This document shows positions 19,901-26,360 of a stretch of DNA of 26,360 nt, piece by piece. The stretch's first letter is position 1, and every line of letters begins with the position of its first letter. The position numbers and the translations under genes were made by a program. Below the pieces are notes generated by a model, which had not been told where the DNA came from, did not search any database, and worked only from the letters and a program-made list of their open reading frames with translations. Source of the DNA: a virus; the IMG/VR virus record IMGVR_UViG_3300034198_007766, positions 1-26,360 of that record; one strand, 5' to 3'.

Positions 19901-19918
19901 GGGTGTAATATACTACAC
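19901..19918 (+). promoter_or_regulatory. Recurrent upstream element, divergent copy
   Basis: GGGTGTAATATACTACAC, preceded by TTAATC. The core is GTGT-AAT-ATAC. It is followed by CTTACACCACACATTTAAAC, similar to the tails of the other copies, and precedes the 19992 start by 73 nt. Confidence 0.35.
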
Positions 19919-19955
19919 TTACACCACACATTTAAACACCAGCGGTAAAAATAAC

Positions 19956-19981
19956 CAGAGGCTCAACTGTTCAAAGGGAGC
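19956..19981 (+). promoter_or_regulatory. Conserved leader hairpin, copy 2
   Basis: GGCTC (19960-19964) pairs GAGCT (19978-19982, outer pair G-T) around the 13-nt loop AACTGTTCAAAGG, 10 nt before the ATG. Relative to copy 1, the loop-closing T-A pair is a C-G pair here, so the stem is kept by compensating changes. GGGAG in its 3' arm could serve as a Shine-Dalgarno and be masked by the hairpin. Confidence 0.5.
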
Positions 19982-19991
19982 TCCCAATAAG

Positions 19992-20198
19992 ATGTCGATC
20001 GAACTCACTACTCTTCCTACCCCTATTTCAGCTCGCGCTGATATTGAAGCATCTAAAGTGCTTGCTATCCAGACTCTTTTGACTGGCGAGGACCTTATCC
20101 GTCTCCCTAATGGTAAGTTTGCTTCGGATATTATCTCCCTTTCTCTTTCTGTTCGTCAGGACGATGGAAGTGGGTTCCTTTCGATCACCATTAAGTAG
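19992..20198 (+). CDS. 68-aa hypothetical protein, paralogue of 18049 gene
   Basis: MSIELTTLPTPISARADIEA ... GSGFLSITIK, homologous along its whole length to the 18049-18252 product, with a helix around DIEASKVLAIQTLLTGEDLI and strands around IRLPNGKFASDIISLSLSV. Function unknown. The two copies bracket the lysis cassette, and each has its own conserved leader hairpin. Divergence is high (about 45% identity), so the duplication, or parallel acquisition, is old. Confidence 0.72.
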   Translation: MSIELTTLPTPISARADIEASKVLAIQTLLTGEDLIRLPNGKFASDIISLSLSVRQDDGSGFLSITIK

Positions 20199-20218
20199 TC
20201 CCACGCTTTAAGGTAGAC

Positions 20219-20245
20219 GAGGGAGTTCCCCTCCCCCCTATTTTT
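20219..20245 (+). terminator. Possible small terminator before giant fibre gene
   Basis: GAGGG-AGTTC-CCCTC (20219-20233) forms a short perfect hairpin followed by CCCCCTATTTTT, ending 2 nt before the ATG at 20248. It could be a weak terminator, or a hairpin that masks the start region. Evidence is local pairing only. Confidence 0.35.
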
Positions 20246-20247
20246 AG

Positions 20248-23200
20248 ATGGCAAGTTCTCCCAAAAGACCCACTCCTAGGCCGCTGACGCCCGATAATCC
20301 GGTAGTCAGTTACCCGACGCCCAATACCTCCGACCTCTTGGTCGTGCAGGATGTGGACACTCGTTTGCCTGGGTATGTTGCGCTGGAGTATGGCGACCTG
20401 CATCCCGATCAAGTTCTCTACCCAAATCTGAAGTTAGTTTACCAGACTCCCCTTGATCAGGAGCAGAATTTCATGTGGGTTCGTCGGGTCTACGCAGCGG
20501 ACCGCGCCGACCAAGATGACTACAACTACGCAGTTAAGTACGGAAGCGGTCACACGGCACACCCGATCTATATCCGCACCTACATTCTTCCTCGTGAAGG
20601 GTACGAGCCGCCAGCGGTAGGCTCCACTGATCCCGTTTATTCAGACGCTACTTTCGTCGATGAAGAGATCGTCCGGTTGAAAGATGACCAGTCCGACGGG
20701 CAGCTCGATTCTCTTTTCATCAAGGTCATGCGGTCATATCAGACACTGCCTGGACCAGATCTCGTAACGCGCCAGAAAGGTTCTGCCGACGTAGTGCCAG
20801 CTAAGTTCAAGGCTCAGCGACAGTTCACCATCACCCGGACCGAGGTTCTCCCGTCGGAGTTACCGGACGACACAAGCTCTACGATCGTGGAGAGTACGGT
20901 CGCCCAGAAGGATAACGCCAACAAGGCTGAGAAGACCACGGTTGCCATCGATGCCGCCACCGAAGAACTCCTAAGTAAGAAGATCACTCCGCAAGGACAA
21001 GTCGCCACCGTACATGAGAGACTTGTGGCAACTGGCTCCGCAGACGATGCCATTACCCCAAGTGCGCTCGTGGTGGAGGGAAGTTCCGATGCTTTGGGCA
21101 ATGGTCAGAGCGTCAGATCTATTGCGACAGTTGAAACAGTGTTCTCCGAGCAATCTTTCTCGAAGGAACGGCCTGACGTAGTACCTCAGAAATTCCGTGC
21201 TCTTGTCCCCGCCGTTACCTCTTCGGAGGTAGTCAGTACTGATGAAGAGGGAGACGCCGCTACTCCTTCACTCGATACCGGAGACCTCTCCGCTACCGAA
21301 GAACAAGTAACCGTTTTCAAGAAGAGGAAGCGTAAGACTAGTCGGCCCATTACTTCTACTGCTTCCCTAACTAGTGGGAAGTGGGTAAAGGAGTTTGGCG
21401 GCGGTCTCACTAGAGTTACTGAAAAGCTCTCTTCTGCCGATACTTCTGTTGCCGAGGAGGGCTTCAATATCCTTGATTCCTCAGTCGAGAATCTAGGTAA
21501 TGGTCAGGCCGTTACTCAAACAACGGAGATGGTTGACGACTTCCCCGTACTAAAGGGCACTCAAGTTGACCCACGCTTCGGCGTGGTTATCGAAATTGAG
21601 AAGTCTGTAGTTGAATCGGGTACTCTTGGCGGCATCGAGCAGTTCGGATCTGGAGCCGGGGCAACGGAAATCGAGCCTTCTGATAAGCACCGCTCCATTC
21701 AGATCATAAGCAAGATCCCTTCTCTCCCCCCCGATCAAGTTTGGTATGGGAGGCGGCGTGAGTCTTTTCCCGATGTTGTTACTAGCGTAGTTATTAAAGG
21801 CACGGAATCACTTTCTACTGAGGTGAACGTGCAATCCTCTTCGGATAGCCCTCTCAAGTCTCGCATAACCCGTAAGTTCAGTTTCGGTCCTCCCGCTGAA
21901 CCTGCCGACCCAATTCTTTTTAAGCCTCAGGCTTTTAATAAGGTTATTGAGTATTCCTTGCCAAGGGTTTCAAAGACTGCCTCTACAGGCACTAGTAACT
22001 CTAGCACGTCTGGAACTTCTACCGGATCTTCCACCTCAAATTCTACTGGCACGTCTGCTTCCGTAAATACGTCGGAGACTTCCTCAACTAGTAGCTCTAC
22101 CTCTACAGGGACATCTTCTTCTAACTCTTCCGGTACCTCTCAAAGCACCTCGAATACTTCTGGGACTTCCACCTCGACAGGCACGAGCTCTGGCACTTCG
22201 ACTTCAACGTCATCCGGTACTAATACTGGAACTTCGACGAGTTCCGGCACCAATACGACTACTTCAACGAGTTCCAGCACAAACTCTGGGACCTCCACTT
22301 CAACAGGTACGAGCTCAGGGACTTCAACATCATCTGGTACCAACTCAGGCACTTCCACCTCGTCTGGTACAAGCTCGGGTACTTCGACATCTACCTCAAC
22401 AGGTACGAATACTGGAACTTCGACTTCAACTGGTACAAGCTCGGGTACTTCGACTTCAACAGGCACTAGTTCAGGTACTTCCACCTCGTCTGGTACAAGC
22501 TCGGGTACTTCGACATCTACCTCAACAGGTACGACTACTGGAACTTCGACTTCAACAGGTACGAATACTGGGACTTCGACTTCAACAGGTACGAATACTG
22601 GAACTTCGACTTCAACAGGTACAAGCTCTGGGACTTCGACTTCAACAGGTACAAGCTCTGGGACTTCGACTTCAGAAGGTATAAGCTCTGGAACTTCGAC
22701 TTCTACCCAAACTGCAACATCTACTTCCTACAGTTCGGGATCTACAGGTAACTCAAGTTCTACTTCGGAAACCGTATATCCAGATGACTATAGTACTGGA
22801 AGCTCTACCGGGCCGACCACTAGAACTTCACTCTCGAACGGGGGTGCCTCTCATAGCCAGTCTTCCTCTGGGATCAATTCGTCTAACGGAAGCGGTTCCC
22901 ATAGTGGAACGTCATCTTCAACAGGTACAAACTCTAGCACTTCAAATAGTTCGGGAACTCATAGTGGAACGTCAACTTCAACGAGTACGAACTCTGGTTC
23001 TTCTACAAGTACAAGTACTCACTCAGGCACTTCTACATCAACAGGAACTAGCTCAGGCACTTCCACTAGTACTGGAGCTGGAACCCACTCCGGAACTTCG
23101 ACTAGCTCCGGTACGAACTCCGGAACTTCGACTAGCTCCGGTACGAACTCCGGAACTTCGACTACCTCTGGCTCTCATACTGGAACCTCTTCTTCCTCTA

Positions 23201-23865
23201 CCACTGGCACGAGCTCGGGTACTTCTACCTCTACTAGTACCAGCTCGGGCACTTCTACCTCTACTAGTACCAGCTCGGGAACCTCGTCCTCTACTGGCAC
23301 AAGCTCAGGCACTAGCAATGGAACTTCGACATCGAATTCTTCTTCGGCGGGTACTTCTGATAACTCCTCTACGTCATCTGGGACCAGTACTAGTTCCTTT
23401 GACTCCACCTCTAGCTCGTCAGGAACTTCTAGCTCCACCTCTAGCTCGTCAGGAACCTCCTCCTCCACGGCGTCGGGAACCAGCTCATCTACTTCAGATG
23501 TCGAGTCTACGGGGAGCTCCAACTCCACGGGGAATTCTACCTCTACGCAGTCCACTACTTCGACGTCTCAAGGTACGCAGCAAGGGACGAATCAATCTGC
23601 TTTCGACAATAACAATAACTCTACCAGCACGGGTAAGCAGTTGCTCTCGATCCAGCTACCGAGAGCCTTACGAGGAGCCTATACCCTTGAGGTACCCACA
23701 ATGATCGGGGAAGCAATGGGCAACATTACAGTTTCTATTCCCGCCACATCTCCCTCAACCCTGCCCTTCGGAAACTGGTACGAAGTAACCCGAAATAGCG
23801 AGCACTGGCGTATGGGCATCTGGGTTACTGAGATCGTCGAAGTCAAGATTCCTGATGCCACATAA
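20248..23865 (+). CDS. Giant Ser/Thr/Gly-repeat virion protein
   Basis: A 1205-aa protein. The N-terminal ~575 residues have protein-like composition (QDVDTRLPGYVALEYGDLHP; VMRSYQTLPGPDLVTRQKG) and internal repeats, such as ADVVPAKFKAQ versus PDVVPQKFRAL and NLGNGQAVTQT versus ALGNGQSVRSI. Residues about 578-1129 are almost pure Ser, Thr, Gly and Asn in GTSTSTGTSSGTSTS-like repeats. The last ~75 residues return to a normal fold (QLLSIQLPRALRGAYTLEVP, ending TEIVEVKIPDAT). The stalk is probably extended and trimeric, and could carry O-linked glycans. It is likely a tail fibre or head filament. No Shine-Dalgarno. It ends 12 nt before the next large gene. Confidence 0.75.
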   Translation: MASSPKRPTPRPLTPDNPVVSYPTPNTSDLLVVQDVDTRLPGYVALEYGDLHPDQVLYPNLKLVYQTPLDQEQNFMWVRRVYAADRADQDDYNYAVKYGSGHTAHPIYIRTYILPREGYEPPAVGSTDPVYSDATFVDEEIVRLKDDQSDGQLDSLFIKVMRSYQTLPGPDLVTRQKGSADVVPAKFKAQRQFTITRTEVLPSELPDDTSSTIVESTVAQKDNANKAEKTTVAIDAATEELLSKKITPQGQVATVHERLVATGSADDAITPSALVVEGSSDALGNGQSVRSIATVETVFSEQSFSKERPDVVPQKFRALVPAVTSSEVVSTDEEGDAATPSLDTGDLSATEEQVTVFKKRKRKTSRPITSTASLTSGKWVKEFGGGLTRVTEKLSSADTSVAEEGFNILDSSVENLGNGQAVTQTTEMVDDFPVLKGTQVDPRFGVVIEIEKSVVESGTLGGIEQFGSGAGATEIEPSDKHRSIQIISKIPSLPPDQVWYGRRRESFPDVVTSVVIKGTESLSTEVNVQSSSDSPLKSRITRKFSFGPPAEPADPILFKPQAFNKVIEYSLPRVSKTASTGTSNSSTSGTSTGSSTSNSTGTSASVNTSETSSTSSSTSTGTSSSNSSGTSQSTSNTSGTSTSTGTSSGTSTSTSSGTNTGTSTSSGTNTTTSTSSSTNSGTSTSTGTSSGTSTSSGTNSGTSTSSGTSSGTSTSTSTGTNTGTSTSTGTSSGTSTSTGTSSGTSTSSGTSSGTSTSTSTGTTTGTSTSTGTNTGTSTSTGTNTGTSTSTGTSSGTSTSTGTSSGTSTSEGISSGTSTSTQTATSTSYSSGSTGNSSSTSETVYPDDYSTGSSTGPTTRTSLSNGGASHSQSSSGINSSNGSGSHSGTSSSTGTNSSTSNSSGTHSGTSTSTSTNSGSSTSTSTHSGTSTSTGTSSGTSTSTGAGTHSGTSTSSGTNSGTSTSSGTNSGTSTTSGSHTGTSSSSTTGTSSGTSTSTSTSSGTSTSTSTSSGTSSSTGTSSGTSNGTSTSNSSSAGTSDNSSTSSGTSTSSFDSTSSSSGTSSSTSSSSGTSSSTASGTSSSTSDVESTGSSNSTGNSTSTQSTTSTSQGTQQGTNQSAFDNNNNSTSTGKQLLSIQLPRALRGAYTLEVPTMIGEAMGNITVSIPATSPSTLPFGNWYEVTRNSEHWRMGIWVTEIVEVKIPDAT
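21981..23636 (+). repeat. Ser/Thr/Gly-coding tandem repeat tract
   Basis: About 1.65 kb of short in-frame repeats, with a local period of 30 bp encoding GTSTSTGTNT-like decamers. It is nearly perfect around 22531-22690 (GGGACTTCGACTTCAACAGG plus a ten-base variable part) and again around 23091-23160. Elsewhere synonymous variation is heavy. The tract is likely to expand and contract by slippage or recombination. Confidence 0.85.
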
Positions 23866-23877
23866 TGGAGAACAGAT

Positions 23878-26118
23878 ATGTCCGACGAAGATGATAAAAC
23901 AAAGATACCGAGAGTCACTGATACCCGGGAGAGGGACATTATAGCAGAGCAGGTTAAGAAGAGAGATACGGCTGCAAACAATGAGGGAGACCTAGACCAA
24001 CCTTTTTCCCGTCGGAGTAGCTCACAAGCTATTTTACAGCAGCTACGAGAAGCTGCCCCGTCGATCCCAATGCTCGATGACATCTATGCTTCCGTAAAAG
24101 ATGTCCTCGGAAAGATGACTTTAAATGGTCATCCGATTGCTATATCCGGTAGCGACCTTCAAGTAGATGCTTCGGCTTTTAGAAAGTCTGGGAGTTTTTC
24201 GGACTCTCCTCCCGCCATTAACATTTTTGAGAGCGGTTCTAATATCTTGATGCAGAACTCAGGAGCCGTATTGTTCTCCGGTCCTCACGGCGTAGAGCTC
24301 CCAGCTATCCCCTCGATCTCTATTCCTAGCCCTGCTTTTAGTACCCCACCTCCGATTGACGCAGCAGTAGTTCCCAGTGTCCTAACTCCCTCCACGGGTT
24401 CCCCTTCAATCTCTATAGATAGTGAACAACCTTTCAATAGGTCGGAGTTGGCGGAGGTTCCCCTACCCCAGATTCAAGCATCTATCGTTCCTTCAGAGAC
24501 TGGCGAGCCGGGTGTCTCTCCAACAAGTTCGGTAGGAGAGGTCGTTCTTCAGACGGGAGATAGCTCGACTAGCAACACTCCAACCAGCCAACCCGAGGAG
24601 TCGGGATCTCAATCTTTCCCCCCATCTCCAACTGAGATCGTGGGAGCACCCCCAGAGGATTCCGGAGGAAATCTCTCGATGCCCGAGCCACCTGTATCTG
24701 AGGACGAGCCACATAGGGCCCCCGCAGACTCGAATTCTGGCGGGCAAGGTTTTGACGGCGTCGGTCAGGGTCAGTCTCTTACGGATAAAAGTGAATTACT
24801 TGGAGCGGTGGCTAGAAGCCGTAAGGCTGGGTCTCGTGCGGCTACAGCCTTGTTTAGGACTGTATTGTCATCTGAAAAGATTTATTCCGTTCTCGATACC
24901 TCGGGCAAAGTATCATCTGCTACAGATCCCTTGGTCCCAACATTCCCCTTCTTAGATTGGTCCGGAAGTATTAACAGCGGATTCAACGTATGGTTCGGGA
25001 AACCTGCTGAAGCCGATGTCTATACAGTCTCTCATTATAAAGATGCTTCCAAACAGATCTTCACTCAGTCAGATGTATCTGGTACCGCTAAACTCTACGG
25101 TCAGAATACCAGAGACAGGTGGTTCATGCTGGAAGCTAATGGTTCCTCTTCTGCACTACACGGGGTGGGGGGATCTGATTCTAATTTTCTCCTAAAAGCG
25201 GACTCGGTTGGGTCTTCCCTGGCGGTATCTAAAGGTGGGGGCATCTCGTTTATCAGCGATAAAGAGATAACGGTAACTGGTAGTGGCGGTGACTGGGGAT
25301 CTCTGAAACCTGGATACCTCGGGATTCAAGATACGACGGGGAAGAAAATGGAGCTGGAGCCCACCCAGATAGAATTTACTGATGGGGCGAATACTGGAAA
25401 ACTATCTGCTTACTCTACGGAAATCAAAGAGGGAGCTAAATCTGGTGTCCTAGATGCTAATTACCTAACGATGACGAATGGTGGGGATTGGGCTTTCATT
25501 GACTCGGCTCAACTTTCCATTGGTAGCAGCAGCGGTAACGCCGTTTATGAGGCAATTCAATTAACTCTTACGTCCAGCACAGGGCAATCATACCTTTCAA
25601 CGGCAGCACTTCAAGTAGAAGTAGGAACTTATACTGGAGTATATGAAGCAGAGCAATTGACCTTATCTGGAATTACAGGAAGCTCCTATCTATCTACTAC
25701 AGCACTTCACCTTAACACTGGCTCTGGCCCTGCAATAAAGAGTGGAACTTATGAACCGCATCAGTTAACAATCACTGATCCAGCAAATGGTCAGGCATTT
25801 CTTACTCCGTATCTGCTTCAATTAAATGATGGAGATAAACAGGCATCTTACGAGCCACATGAGCTTACCCTATCCAACCCACTAACTGGAGAGGCATTTC
25901 TTACCCCTCACCTACTTCAACTAAATGCCAATGGAAAGCAAGGCTCGTATGAGCCACATCAACTAACCCTTACCACTGGTCAGGGTGCAGGGGCTAATGT
26001 ATTTATAAATGTTCCAACAAATGGAGGGACAGAAGTTAGTGCTTTTTGGCAGGAGATTGAGGTTTGCGTTGAAGGAAGCACAATGAAGATGAAGGTGCTT
26101 GGAACTGAACCCTATTAA
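23878..26118 (+). CDS. Large tail/fibre-like protein with C-terminal repeats
   Basis: A 746-aa protein. Residues 1-55 are charged and helical. About 120-320 is Pro/Ser/Glu-rich and probably disordered (PAIPSISIPSPAFSTPPPID). From about 340 a beta-rich region follows, resembling the repetitive shaft of phage tail proteins (DGANTGKLSAYSTEIKEGAK; SGVLDANYLTMTNGGDWAF). Residues about 556-695 contain four and a half units of ~33 residues starting YEPHQLTL and ending LLQLN. A GGAG lies 7 nt before the ATG. The repeat-coding part is AT-richer than the rest, suggesting module exchange. Role in host attachment is inferred. Confidence 0.72.
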   Translation: MSDEDDKTKIPRVTDTRERDIIAEQVKKRDTAANNEGDLDQPFSRRSSSQAILQQLREAAPSIPMLDDIYASVKDVLGKMTLNGHPIAISGSDLQVDASAFRKSGSFSDSPPAINIFESGSNILMQNSGAVLFSGPHGVELPAIPSISIPSPAFSTPPPIDAAVVPSVLTPSTGSPSISIDSEQPFNRSELAEVPLPQIQASIVPSETGEPGVSPTSSVGEVVLQTGDSSTSNTPTSQPEESGSQSFPPSPTEIVGAPPEDSGGNLSMPEPPVSEDEPHRAPADSNSGGQGFDGVGQGQSLTDKSELLGAVARSRKAGSRAATALFRTVLSSEKIYSVLDTSGKVSSATDPLVPTFPFLDWSGSINSGFNVWFGKPAEADVYTVSHYKDASKQIFTQSDVSGTAKLYGQNTRDRWFMLEANGSSSALHGVGGSDSNFLLKADSVGSSLAVSKGGGISFISDKEITVTGSGGDWGSLKPGYLGIQDTTGKKMELEPTQIEFTDGANTGKLSAYSTEIKEGAKSGVLDANYLTMTNGGDWAFIDSAQLSIGSSSGNAVYEAIQLTLTSSTGQSYLSTAALQVEVGTYTGVYEAEQLTLSGITGSSYLSTTALHLNTGSGPAIKSGTYEPHQLTITDPANGQAFLTPYLLQLNDGDKQASYEPHELTLSNPLTGEAFLTPHLLQLNANGKQGSYEPHQLTLTTGQGAGANVFINVPTNGGTEVSAFWQEIEVCVEGSTMKMKVLGTEPY
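25545..25980 (+). repeat. ~100-bp in-frame repeats (YEPHQLTL units)
   Basis: Four full copies and one partial copy of a unit that encodes YE(A/P)xQLTL, a TG-containing turn, (S/F)L(S/T)T or FLTP, and a (A/Q)LxLN ending. The last two full units are the most alike (QAFLTPYLLQLNDGDKQAS and EAFLTPHLLQLNANGKQGS), consistent with recent duplication at the 3' end. Confidence 0.75.
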
Positions 26119-26124
26119 GATGTC

Positions 26125-26360
26125 ATGGCTATTAAGTTACCTACATTAAATCCATCAACTGGAGTGTGCGACTGTGAACCATATTGCGCCAGTGAAAAGG
26201 CCTATAAGAAACTCGTTGGGCTGGATGTATGCCCTAACATAAGTGGTGGACCTAACAATAGAGATTGCTATCGTTCAAACAAAATTCCTAGTTGCGTTAA
26301 TGGAACTATAACTGGAACACTTTATTCAGATGAATTTTCTCAATGCTGCGCTGAATCTAA
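26125..26360 (+). CDS. Cys-rich hypothetical protein, cut off at right edge
   Basis: Starts at ATG 26125, 6 nt after the previous stop, and runs past the window end with 78 codons visible. It has at least eight cysteines (VCDCEPYCASEK, GLDVCPN, RDCYRSN, IPSCVNG, FSQCCAES), which implies disulfides or metal binding. Function unknown. An alternative ATG 5 nt upstream meets a stop after nine codons. The AT-rich style matches the end of the preceding gene. Confidence 0.6.
   Translation, partial: MAIKLPTLNPSTGVCDCEPYCASEKAYKKLVGLDVCPNISGGPNNRDCYRSNKIPSCVNGTITGTLYSDEFSQCCAES

Noticed and set aside
22140-22484. Minus-strand Val/Glu/Pro repeat ORF (also 23175-23555)
   Set aside because: Antisense reading of the Ser/Thr/Gly repeat tract; the repeat itself lacks stops in several frames.
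22531-22690. 30-bp repeats considered as a CRISPR array
   Set aside because: No unique spacers, the repeats are contiguous and in frame within a long ORF, and no cas genes are near.

Overview
This window is a segment of a tailed, temperate bacteriophage (Caudoviricetes) or prophage. The evidence is a tyrosine integrase beside a tRNA-3'-end-like attachment site, a large terminase, a portal, a scaffold-like protein, a major capsid protein, a lysis cassette and several very large repeat-rich fibre-like proteins. The host is not identified directly. The C-terminal signature of the integrase (NGLR, then GNSPEMIKSNYR, then an AEAWF motif) resembles integrases I associate with Verrucomicrobiota, and many genes lack a Shine-Dalgarno sequence. 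I therefore suggest, with low to moderate confidence, a freshwater-type Verrucomicrobiota or similar host.

Left arm (1-4212, all minus strand). This is a tightly packed regulatory and DNA-metabolism operon whose start and stop codons mostly overlap (ATGA or GTGA). In transcription order it holds the integrase, a small ribbon-helix-helix-like protein, a helix-turn-helix (excisionase-like) protein, a RuvC-like resolvase, a small Cys/His protein, a gene that appears to need a -1 frameshift, a DUF6378-type protein, a dCMP-deaminase-like enzyme, a 59-aa protein and three tiny or cut-off ORFs (two Cys-rich). Several of the smallest genes are too short for routine ORF calling.

Junction (4213-4405). 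It carries the integrase leader, a tRNA T-arm plus acceptor-like segment (candidate attP) and a hairpin.

Right arm (4406-26360, all plus strand). The terminase carries a 345-aa LAGLIDADG intein exactly inside its Walker A P-loop (GK|T). Next is a four-gene cassette of fibre-like or collagen-like proteins flanked by two perfect 32-bp direct repeats, then portal, a small head gene, scaffold-like protein, a 330-bp non-coding leader with strong structural potential, major capsid protein and an acidic accessory protein. After that come beta-solenoid-like proteins and a lysis cassette (holin-like proteins, a unimolecular-spanin candidate, a CHAP endolysin). The lysis cassette is bracketed by two paralogous ~67-aa genes that share a covarying leader hairpin. 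Two giant proteins follow: a 1205-aa protein with ~550 residues of Ser/Thr/Gly repeat, and a 746-aa protein with ~33-aa repeats. A cut-off Cys-rich ORF ends the window. No tail tube, sheath, tape-measure or connector gene is recognisable.

A recurrent 18-20 bp element (best form AGGTATCATATACAACGCA) sits just upstream of start codons on both arms, in at least eight places, plus one inverted copy ahead of the capsid leader. It is the main candidate for phage-wide transcription control. The most unusual signals are this element family, the structured capsid leader, the covarying hairpin pair, the C_CCA_AAA frameshift candidate and the repeat-flanked fibre cassette.
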